From: an uncultured Neisseria sp.
GTDB lineage: Bacteria; Pseudomonadota; Gammaproteobacteria; Burkholderiales; Neisseriaceae
Assembly: GCA_937919795.1 (NCBI GenBank)
Contig: CALFOA010000007.1
Location: 1 to 7,151, forward strand
Length of the DNA: 7,151 bases
Direction: 5' to 3'
Below, piece after piece: positions 1-5,274 of the stretch. A program made the translations under genes and the position numbers. Below the pieces are notes generated by a model. That model was not told the origin of the DNA. It searched no databases and was given only the letters and a program-made list of their open reading frames with translations. Each line of letters opens with the position of its first letter. The first letter of the stretch is position 1.

Positions 1-43
1 CACAAGCAATTGATTAACAATAGTTTCTTAAAATCCAAGCTGG

Positions 44-63
44 ATTCCCGCCTGCGCGGGAAT
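44..63. repeat. dRS3-type palindromic repeat (neisserial intergenic element)
   Basis: This 20-bp sequence has the form ATTCCC-N8-GGGAAT. The palindrome extends inward to 8-bp arms (ATTCCCGC / GCGGGAAT) around a 4-base loop. It matches the dRS3 consensus of Neisseria, where such units flank the RS elements of intergenic mosaic arrays. On the minus strand the flanks read GTCATTCCCGC...GCGGGAATCCAG, the context in which this repeat is usually seen; translated, it gives the spurious peptide VIPAQAGIQ that often pollutes annotations. Only one copy is in view, so a partner may lie left of the window. Confidence 0.8.
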
Positions 64-113
64 GACGTCATTTGAGTGTCTAACGGCCTTAGGAAGTATT
101 TTGCAAACGTCTC

Positions 114-125
114 TGCCTATCTGAA
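114..125 (+). repeat. DUS-like 12-mer, one mismatch
   Basis: TGCCTATCTGAA differs by one base (A for G at position 119) from the TGCCTGTCTGAA found in five perfect copies elsewhere in the window. It lies in the leader of the VOC gene, 22 bases before the ATG. It is either a decayed uptake sequence or a chance match. Confidence 0.45.
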
Positions 126-147
126 AAACCAAAACAAGGAATACATC

Positions 148-540
148 ATGTTTAGCCATATTATGGTCGGCACCAACGACCTCGACCGCGCCCAAGCCTT
201 TTACGACGGCGTGCTGGCCGTACTGGGCGCGCCCAAAGGCATACGCACCACCAATGCCACCGGCCAACAACGCGTGTTTTACAGCCACAACGGCACCCGC
301 TTCGGTATCACCCAACCGATTAACGGCCAACCCGCTACCGTCGCCAACGGCAGCACCATCGGCTTCAGTTGCGAATCCGTCAAACAAGCGCAGCAGTTTT
401 ACGATACCGCCCTCGCGCTGGGCGCAACCGCCATCGAAGACCCGCCCGGCATCCGCCAAACCTCGATCGGCCCCGCTTACTTGGCTTATCTGCGCGACTT
501 GGACGGTCATAAGATTTGTGTATTTGGCAAAGTGGAATAG
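148..540 (+). CDS. VOC family (glyoxalase/bleomycin-resistance fold) protein
   Basis: The 130-residue product has the two-module pattern of the vicinal oxygen chelate superfamily. Module one begins FSHIMVGTNDLDRAQAFYD (residues 2-20) and module two runs from about residue 69 to the closing RDLDGHKICVF motif (116-126). Length and motifs fit small stand-alone VOC proteins, usually cytosolic, that act as dimers. His4 sits where glyoxalase I has its first metal ligand, but the equivalent position in module two (STIGFSCES, 69-77) lacks the usual His, so metal use and reaction are uncertain. The ATG at 148 is preceded by AAGGA (136-140), a good ribosome-binding site; an upstream in-frame extension to 76 has no VOC character. 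The gene stands alone, 135 bases before hutH with a DUS inverted repeat between. The fold is confident; the substrate is unknown and nothing ties it to histidine metabolism. Confidence 0.88.
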   Translation: MFSHIMVGTNDLDRAQAFYDGVLAVLGAPKGIRTTNATGQQRVFYSHNGTRFGITQPINGQPATVANGSTIGFSCESVKQAQQFYDTALALGATAIEDPPGIRQTSIGPAYLAYLRDLDGHKICVFGKVE

Positions 541-568
541 TAAATTATTTGAAATAACCATAAAACAC

Positions 569-613
569 GCTTTCAGACAGGCATTCTTCAACCTTAAATG
601 CCTGTCTGAAAGC
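569..613. repeat. Inverted pair of DNA uptake sequences, possible hairpin
   Basis: Two perfect 17-bp arms (569-585 and 597-613) enclose an 11-base loop. Each arm contains one exact 12-mer (reverse copy 572-583, forward copy 599-610). DUS promote natural transformation in Neisseriaceae, and inverted pairs after genes often double as transcription stops. Here no T-run follows the stem on either strand, so intrinsic termination is doubtful. It may still separate the VOC gene from hutH. Confidence 0.85.
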
Positions 614-675
614 AAGCGCGATAACGTTAAAACATCATCTACAAAACAAAGAGAAACAAAAGAAAGGAACTCATC

Positions 676-2214
676 ATGTTCGCACTCACCGTCAAGCCCG
701 GTCATTTATCGCTGGCCGAGTTGCGCCGCGCTTATCACGAGCCGGTACAGATTAAGCTGGAAGACCAGGCCTATGCCGCGATTGACCGCAGCGTGGCCTG
801 CGTGAACCGCATTGTGGAAGAAAACCGCACCGTGTACGGCATCAACACCGGTTTCGGCCTGTTGGCTTCCACCCGCATTGCCCGCGAGGATTTGGAAAAA
901 CTGCAACGCTCGATTGTGTTGAGCCATGCCGCCGGTGTGGGCGAAGCGGTGGACGACGCCACCGTGCGCCTGATTATGCTGTTGAAAATCAACAGTCTGG
1001 CACGCGGATTTTCCGGGGTGCGCCGCATTGTGCTGGAACACCTGATGGCGCTGGTGAATGCCGAAGTGTATCCGCATATTCCGCTGAAAGGTTCGGTGGG
1101 CGCATCGGGCGATTTAGCGCCGTTATCGCATATGAGTCTCTTGTTGCTGGGCGAAGGCAAAGCCCGCCACAACGGCCAATGGTTAAGCGCCGAAGAGGCT
1201 TTGGCCAAAGCGGGCATTCCGGCGATTGAACTGGCCGCCAAAGAAGGCTTGGCCTTGCTCAACGGCACCCAGGTATCCACTGCCTTTGCCCTGCGCGGCC
1301 TGTTTGAAACCGAAGATTTGTTTGCCGCCGCCAGCGTCACCGGCAGCCTCACCGTCGAAGCGGCACTCGGCTCGCGCACGCCGTTTGATGCGCGCATTCA
1401 TGCGGTGCGCGGCCAGCAGGGGCAAATCGATGCGGCCACGGTGTACCGCCATTTGTTGGGCGACGACAGCGAAATCGGCCAATCGCATACCGATTGCGAC
1501 AAGGTGCAAGACCCTTACTGCCTGCGCTGCCAGCCGCAAGTAATGGGCGCGGCTTTAACCCAATTGCGTCAAGCCGCAGCGGTGTTGGCGGTGGAAGCCA
1601 ATGCGGTTTCCGATAACCCGCTGGTATTTGCCGATGACGACGATATTTTATCCGGCGGCAACTTCCATGCCGAGCCGGTGGCGATGGCAGCCGACAATAT
1701 CGCGCTGGCGTTGGCCGAAATCGGCTCGATTGCCGAGCGCCGCATTTCCATGATGATGGACAAACACATGTCGCAACTGCCGCCCTTCTTGGTGAAAAAC
1801 GGCGGCGTGAATTCCGGCTTTATGATTGCCCAGGTAACGGCGGCCGCCTTGTGCAGCGAAAACAAAGCGCTGGCCTTCCCCAACAGCGTGGACAGCATTC
1901 CCACTTCCGCCAATCAGGAAGACCACGTTTCAATGGCACCGCGCGCCGGCGCCCGCCTGTGGGAAATGGCCGCCAACGTGCGCCACATTGTCGCCATCGA
2001 ATGGCTGGCCGCCTGCCAAGGCATCGATTTGCGCGAAAACGGTTTGCACTCTTCACCGAAATTGGAACAAGCGCGTGTCGTTTTGCGTGCCGCAGTGCCG
2101 TTTTATCAGGAAGACCGCTTCTTCGCGCCCGATATCGAAACCGCCGCTACCCTGTTGGCCGAACGCTGCTTAAGCGGCCTGTTGCCTAGCGGTATTTTGC
2201 CGAGTGTGGATTGA
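676..2214 (+). CDS. hutH: Histidine ammonia-lyase
   Basis: This 512-residue enzyme performs the first step of histidine breakdown, removing ammonia from L-histidine to give trans-urocanate in the cytosol; the family forms homotetramers. The Ala143-Ser144-Gly145 triad within [14 protein letters not shown] cyclises to the MIO electrophile. Residues matching the Pseudomonas putida active site at +1 offset are all present: Tyr54 (YGINTGFG), His84, Asn196 (LLNGTQ), Tyr281 and Arg284 ([14 protein letters not shown]), Phe330 and Glu415 (NQEDHVS). Length is normal (about 500-515) and the frame is intact, so it should be active. AGGA at 665-668, seven bases before the ATG, supports the start. hutC follows 95 bases later on the same strand. 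No convincing sigma-70 promoter was found in the 62 bases between the DUS hairpin and the ATG. Phenylalanine and tyrosine ammonia-lyases share the fold, but the His-type residue set makes HAL clearly preferred. Confidence 0.97.
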   Translation: MFALTVKPGHLSLAELRRAYHEPVQIKLEDQAYAAIDRSVACVNRIVEENRTVYGINTGFGLLASTRIAREDLEKLQRSIVLSHAAGVGEAVDDATVRLIMLLKINSLARGFSGVRRIVLEHLMALVNAEVYPHIPLKGSVGASGDLAPLSHMSLLLLGEGKARHNGQWLSAEEALAKAGIPAIELAAKEGLALLNGTQVSTAFALRGLFETEDLFAAASVTGSLTVEAALGSRTPFDARIHAVRGQQGQIDAATVYRHLLGDDSEIGQSHTDCDKVQDPYCLRCQPQVMGAALTQLRQAAAVLAVEANAVSDNPLVFADDDDILSGGNFHAEPVAMAADNIALALAEIGSIAERRISMMMDKHMSQLPPFLVKNGGVNSGFMIAQVTAAALCSENKALAFPNSVDSIPTSANQEDHVSMAPRAGARLWEMAANVRHIVAIEWLAACQGIDLRENGLHSSPKLEQARVVLRAAVPFYQEDRFFAPDIETAATLLAERCLSGLLPSGILPSVD

Positions 2215-2230
2215 GTTTATCCACCATAAA

Positions 2231-2272
2231 AGGGCTGTCTGAAAAAGGATGATTGAGTTTTCAGACAGCCCT
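2231..2272 (+). terminator. Variant-DUS inverted repeat between hutH and hutC
   Basis: Perfect 15-bp arms (2231-2245 and 2258-2272) enclose a 12-base loop, starting 17 bases after the hutH stop. The 12-mer here is GGGCTGTCTGAA, not TGCCTGTCTGAA, and both arms carry the same two changes, so pairing is kept. The orientation (forward copy first, then reverse) is that of DUS-based terminators, but the bases after the stem (CATGACTA) are not T-rich. It could be a weak or factor-dependent stop, or an attenuator for hutC. Confidence 0.5.
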
Positions 2273-2309
2273 CATGACTACCTCATTGTCAAAAAGACTC
2301 TTAACCGCC

Positions 2310-3023
2310 ATGCCTACCAATATTCCGCAACCTCTTTATCAAAAAGTAAAAACCTACCTAATCGGCCAAATCGACCAAGGGCTGTGGCCGGTGAACCACC
2401 GCCTGCCTTCCGAACACGAGCTGGTGGCGCAATTCCAGGTATCGCGCATGACGGTCAACCGCGCCCTGCGCGAGCTCACCGACGAAGGCCGCCTGATTCG
2501 TCTGCAAGGGGTGGGCACTTTTGTGGCGCCGCCCAAAGCGCAATCGGCGCTGTTTGAAATCCACAGCATTGCCGCCGAAGTCGAGAGCCGCGGCCACCGC
2601 CACCGCTGCCGTGTGCTGTCCGGTGAAGCCACGGCAGCCACCGCCGAGCTGGCCGATGCACTGGACATCGCACCGCAAAGCCCGGTTTTCCACACCCGCA
2701 TGGTGCATTATGAAGACGAGGCCGCCATTCAATACGAAGAACGCTGGGTCAACCCGGCTGCCGCGCCGCATTATCTGGATCAAGATTTTGAACGGCAAAC
2801 CGCCCACGATTATTTGTCTGCCGTCGCCCCCTTCAGCGAAGGCGAACACGTGGTGGAAGCCTTGCTGCCGCCGAAAGCCGTGGCCGAAGCCTTATCCATG
2901 CCCAAAGGCGAGCCTTGTTTGGTGATTCAGCGGCGTACTTGGAGCGGCGGCAAAGTCGTTACCTTCGTGCGGTTGTGGTTTCCGGCAGACCGCTATCGCT
3001 TGGTGGGGCGTTTTTCCGCCTGA
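2310..3023 (+). CDS. hutC: HutC-like GntR-family histidine utilization repressor
   Basis: This 237-residue DNA-binding regulator has the GntR/HutC layout. The N-terminal winged helix-turn-helix spans residues 8-73, with PLYQKVK at the start, the helix-turn-helix LPSEHELVAQFQVSRMTVNRALREL at 32-56 and the wing RLIRLQGVGTFVA at 61-73. A UTRA effector domain follows (about 76-232). HutC hallmarks are ALFEIHSIAAEVESRGHRHR (80-99) and YEERWVNPAAAPHYLDQDF (142-160). In characterised bacteria HutC represses hut genes and is released by urocanate, the HutH product; that role is inferred here from the family and the adjacent hutH. The start is uncertain: ATG 2310 gives the usual short lead before PLYQ, while ATG 2274 would add 12 residues and abuts the hairpin. 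Neither has a strong ribosome-binding site. I found no TGTATATACA-like HutC operator in the gaps. Expression probably depends on readthrough from hutH or on a promoter inside it. Confidence 0.9.
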   Translation: MPTNIPQPLYQKVKTYLIGQIDQGLWPVNHRLPSEHELVAQFQVSRMTVNRALRELTDEGRLIRLQGVGTFVAPPKAQSALFEIHSIAAEVESRGHRHRCRVLSGEATAATAELADALDIAPQSPVFHTRMVHYEDEAAIQYEERWVNPAAAPHYLDQDFERQTAHDYLSAVAPFSEGEHVVEALLPPKAVAEALSMPKGEPCLVIQRRTWSGGKVVTFVRLWFPADRYRLVGRFSA

Positions 3024-3333
3024 TACATTGAAAACGGTCTGCTTACTCAGTTTCACTGGCCATCCATTGTGGTTTTTAACCGTAACCGCCCGCCGTTCAT
3101 TATTAATGTCACAATGATTCAGTACGGTTTGGCTTGAAAAGTTTGGCCCAGCCTTGCAAAAATCACTTAAACCCTTAGCCGATATACGGTTCCACACCTT
3201 CCACCTGTTGCGACCACAAAATAGGGAGCTCGCGACATTTCATGCCGAAAACCGAGCATTTCCCCGGTTGATTAACATCATTCGTGCCATTTACAGCCGA
3301 AAAACCGAATCATTTTGCTCAATTTGCTTTTAT

Positions 3334-3351
3334 TTTGTGGCGATTTGTGGC
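3334..3351 (+). promoter_or_regulatory. Tandem TTTGTGGC repeat inside an inverted repeat
   Basis: TTTGTGGC occurs at 3334-3341 and 3344-3351, a 10-base period of about one helical turn, so a protein could contact both on one DNA face. The pair lies within a 7-bp inverted repeat, AATTTGC (3321-3327) and GCAAATT (3350-3356). The location, about 100 bases before the symporter ATG, suits a regulator site. A possible -10 (TGTAAT, 3365-3370) follows without a clear -35. Function is inferred from position and spacing only. Confidence 0.3.
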
Positions 3352-3369
3352 AAATTAGCGTTTCCTGTA

Positions 3370-3386
3370 ATTTCTTGTTAAGAAAT
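3370..3386. promoter_or_regulatory. AT-rich palindrome upstream of the symporter
   Basis: ATTTCTT-GTT-AAGAAAT is a perfect 7-bp inverted repeat with a 3-base centre, 64 bases before the symporter ATG. It overlaps the 3' base of the TGTAAT candidate -10. It may be an operator, or ordinary AT-rich sequence. Confidence 0.3.
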
Positions 3387-3396
3387 CACCTTTTAA

Positions 3397-3420
3397 ATGG
3401 CATCAAGCCATCGCTTTTTT
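3397..3420 (+). promoter_or_regulatory. Small leader hairpin followed by six T
   Basis: ATGGC (3397-3401) and GCCAT (3407-3411) pair around a 5-base loop, followed by CGC and TTTTTT (3415-3420). This is 30 bases before the symporter ATG. The 5-bp stem is weak for an intrinsic terminator, but stem plus T-run in a leader is the form an attenuator would take. Confidence 0.25.
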
Positions 3421-3450
3421 ACATACATGCTACTCAGGAGCGTAATCCCT

Positions 3451-4953
3451 ATGGAACAGCTGATTGACACCCTAAACGGTTGGATCTGGAGCCCGGCACT
3501 GATTTATTTGTGCCTAGGTGCCGGTCTGTTTTATTCCCTTATCACCCGTTTTATGCAGGTACGCCATTTCAAAGAAATGATCCGCCTGCTGTTTACCCGC
3601 AGAGATTCTGCCGAAGGCATTAGCTCTTTCCAAGCACTGGCGGTAGCGCTGGCCGGTCGCGTGGGCATGGGTAATATTGCCGGTGTGGCAGCAGCCATCG
3701 GCTTCGGCGGCCCCGGCGCCGTATTCTGGATGTGGGCGACTGCATTCTTGGGCGCCAGCACCGCTTATGTGGAATCCACGTTGGCGCAAATCTACAAAGA
3801 AAACGACAACGGCCAATACCGTGGCGGCCCGGCTTATTATTTTGAAAAATTCTTCGGCGGCGCGGCCGGTAAAACCTTCGGTATTTTGTTTGCTGTTGCC
3901 TCTATTATTTCCTGCGGCCTGTTCCTGCCGGGCGTACAAGCCAACGGCGTGGTGAACGCGGTAACGAAAATCACCGGTGAAGGCTCTATGGTCGCCACGT
4001 TTACCGGCGATGTGGGTATGAACAAACTGATCGCTACCCTGTTTATCGTGATGATTTTGGGCATGATCATTTTCGGCGGCATCAAACGCATCGCCCGCGT
4101 AGCCGAATATGTGGTGCCGTTTATGGCCTTGGGCTACATCCTGATGGCTGTTCTGATTGTATTATTCAACATCGACCACTTGCCTCGCGTGATCAGCATG
4201 ATTATCGGCGACGCCTTCACCGCGCAAGCCGGTTTTGGTGCGGCCATCGGCTGGGGTGTGAAGCGCGGCGTGTACTCTAACGAAGCCGGCCAAGGTACCG
4301 GCCCGCACCATGCCGCCGCCGCCGAGGTACAACACCCGGCGCAACAAGGCATCGTGCAAGCGTTTTCGGTATATGTAGACACTTTGTTTGTCTGCTCTGC
4401 CACCGCCTTCATGATTCTGATGACCGATATGTACAACATCCAAGGCGCGTTACCGGCCGGCCAATTCTTGGTACAACACCTGCCTGCTGATACTTCTATC
4501 AACAGCCCGGCGTTTACCCAAATGGCGGTATCCAGCGTATTCGGTAACTTCGGCCAAATCTTTGTAGCGGTAGCGGTGTTCTTCTTCTCGTTCACCACCA
4601 TTATGGCTTACTACTACATCGCCGAAACCAACGTGGCCTACCTGACCCGTTCATCTGAAAGCACCGGCGCGCTGTTCCTGATTAAAGTCATCCTGATGTT
4701 TGCCGTTACCTACGGCGCCATCAACAGCTCCGGCTACATCTGGAACATGGGCGACGTGGGCGTAGGCTTGATGGCTTGGTTGAACATCTTGGGCATTCTG
4801 GCGATTTTCTTTATGGCCAAACCCACCATCCTCGCTTTATCGGACTACGAAGCCCAGCAAAAAGCCGGTGTAAGCAAATTTACGTTTGACCCGGTGAAAC
4901 TCGGCATCAAAAACGCCAAATTCTGGGAAGAGCGCAGTAAATCCGGCAAATAA
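3451..4953 (+). CDS. AGCS-family sodium:alanine/glycine (amino-acid) symporter
   Basis: This 500-residue inner-membrane protein belongs to the alanine/glycine:cation symporter family, which drives amino-acid uptake with Na+. Family signatures are RVGMGNIAGVAAAIGFGGPGAVFWMW (70-95) and SNEAGQGTGPHHAAAAEVQHPAQQG (276-300). About ten hydrophobic segments are visible, for example near 16-33, 144-165, 192-209, 218-239, 304-324, 366-390, 408-425 and 437-456. The ATG at 3451 follows CAGGAG (3435-3440); an in-frame ATG at 3397 would add 18 residues but falls in a hairpin and lacks a ribosome-binding site. Length is normal (about 450-550). An intrinsic terminator follows 20 bases after the stop, and 427 bases separate it from hutC, so it is probably its own transcription unit. 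The substrate could be alanine, glycine or glutamine (as reported for AlsT-type members); a role in histidine or glutamate handling beside hutH-hutC is only a possibility. Confidence 0.94.
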   Translation: MEQLIDTLNGWIWSPALIYLCLGAGLFYSLITRFMQVRHFKEMIRLLFTRRDSAEGISSFQALAVALAGRVGMGNIAGVAAAIGFGGPGAVFWMWATAFLGASTAYVESTLAQIYKENDNGQYRGGPAYYFEKFFGGAAGKTFGILFAVASIISCGLFLPGVQANGVVNAVTKITGEGSMVATFTGDVGMNKLIATLFIVMILGMIIFGGIKRIARVAEYVVPFMALGYILMAVLIVLFNIDHLPRVISMIIGDAFTAQAGFGAAIGWGVKRGVYSNEAGQGTGPHHAAAAEVQHPAQQGIVQAFSVYVDTLFVCSATAFMILMTDMYNIQGALPAGQFLVQHLPADTSINSPAFTQMAVSSVFGNFGQIFVAVAVFFFSFTTIMAYYYIAETNVAYLTRSSESTGALFLIKVILMFAVTYGAINSSGYIWNMGDVGVGLMAWLNILGILAIFFMAKPTILALSDYEAQQKAGVSKFTFDPVKLGIKNAKFWEERSKSGK

Positions 4954-4973
4954 GCCGCATAATGCGCATGGTC

Positions 4974-5003
4974 AAAAACCGCTGCTTGGGCAGCGGTTTT
5001 TTT
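4974..5003 (+). terminator. Rho-independent terminator of the symporter gene
   Basis: A perfect 12-bp stem, AAAAACCGCTGC (4974-4985) with GCAGCGGTTTTT (4990-5001), closes a TTGG tetraloop and ends in a run of seven T (4997-5003). The stop codon ends at 4953. The A-run on the left arm could also let it act on minus-strand transcripts. Confidence 0.95.
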
Positions 5004-5019
5004 ATTGGGTTTTAACGAT

Positions 5020-5063
5020 TTTTCAGACAGGCATTGAATACTCAAGCAATGCCTGTCTGAAAA
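5020..5063. repeat. Inverted pair of DNA uptake sequences, second copy
   Basis: Perfect 17-bp arms (5020-5036 and 5047-5063) enclose a 10-base loop, and each holds an exact TGCCTGTCTGAA (reverse 5022-5033, forward 5050-5061). The arms have the same structure as the pair at 569-613. It lies 17 bases after the terminator T-run, so a stop is already provided and the uptake role is the more likely one. Confidence 0.88.
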
Positions 5064-5079
5064 CCAACTTAGTATACTT

Positions 5080-5091
5080 TTCAGACAGGCA
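5080..5091 (-). repeat. Single DNA uptake sequence
   Basis: An exact 12-mer on the minus strand (TTCAGACAGGCA on +). It is preceded by the 8-base palindrome AGTATACT (5071-5078) and sits 4 bases before the REPIN-like element. It has no inverted partner nearby. Confidence 0.85.
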
Positions 5092-5095
5092 TCCT

Positions 5096-5199
5096 GGGAG
5101 CGCGGGCGGATCGCCCGCATTTGCCGCAAGGCAAACCCAAGCACTCCACCGCCTGATGCAAACCTACGGCTTGCCTGCGGGCGAGCCGCCCGCGCTCCC
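5096..5199. repeat. REPIN-like element: two inverted GC-rich hairpins
   Basis: Two 23-base arms (5096-5118 and 5177-5199) are inverted copies with a single mismatch. Each arm is itself a hairpin: GCGGGCG-GAT-CGCCCGC at 5102-5118 and GCGGGCG-AGC-CGCCCGC at 5177-5193, flanked outside by GGGAGC / GCTCCC. Two REP-type hairpins facing each other across a short linker (58 bases, 5119-5176) is the layout of REPINs, which are spread by REP-associated tyrosine transposases. The linker keeps partial symmetry (AGGCAAACCC near 5129 against the complement of GGCTTGCCT near 5168). No transposase is in the window, so it would be non-autonomous. Confidence 0.7.
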
Positions 5200-5232
5200 G
5201 GCACATTCCCTTTTCCGCCCGAAAACAGGAAC

Positions 5233-5241
5233 TGTTACAAT
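5233..5241 (+). promoter_or_regulatory. Extended -10 promoter for dnaE
   Basis: TGTTACAAT joins an extended TGn motif to TACAAT, five of six bases of the sigma-70 -10. The -35 at 17-base spacing (TTCCGC, 5213-5218) is poor, as is common for extended -10 promoters. Transcription would begin near 5248, leaving a leader of about 27 bases. Inverted repeats surround the element: AAAACAGG (5222-5229) with CCTGTTTT (5246-5253), and AACAG / CTGTT (5224-5228, 5232-5236). Confidence 0.55.
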
Positions 5242-5274
5242 AGAGCCTGTTTTGATTTGCCGCCCGGAAAAACC

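Larger units (their letters stand above)
3024..3450. other. 427-base gap without a convincing gene
   Basis: The region is visibly richer in A and T than its neighbours. Open frames on both strands (a 75-codon one at 3154-3381 on + and one covering 2892-3197 on -) lack recognisable motifs, good start sites and the codon bias of the adjacent genes. No hutC terminator, tRNA or riboswitch was recognised. The last 120 bases hold short repeats, listed separately, that probably belong to the control region of the symporter gene. Confidence 0.6.

Noticed and set aside
72..102. Possible promoter for the VOC gene, TTGAGT (72-77) and TATTTT (97-102)
   Set aside because: The boxes match only four of six bases each and are 19 bases apart, so the evidence is too weak to annotate.
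28..705. Long open frame on the minus strand across the VOC gene
   Set aside because: It is a shadow of the VOC gene in a GC-rich third-position context; its C-terminal VIPAQAGIQ is the translated dRS3 repeat, and no family motif is visible.
254..805. Open frame on + overlapping the VOC gene and hutH
   Set aside because: It runs out of phase through both real genes and the DUS hairpin; the low-complexity Pro/Ala/Ser/Arg composition is typical of a shadow frame.
2892..3197. Minus-strand open frame at the 3' end of hutC, considered as an insertion-element remnant
   Set aside because: No transposase motif or terminal repeats seen; half of it is the antisense of hutC.
3250..3269. AACCG / CGGTT inverted repeat in the gap
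   Set aside because: Only 5 bp with a 10-base loop and no T-run; expected by chance at this length.
3154..3381. 75-codon open frame in the hutC-symporter gap
   Set aside because: No ribosome-binding site, no recognisable motif, and it runs through the repeats and candidate promoter of the symporter.
541..3450. Search for a HutC operator (TGTATATACA-like palindrome) in the gaps
   Set aside because: None found upstream of hutH, hutC or the symporter; the operator may differ in this lineage, so absence here is not evidence against HutC function.
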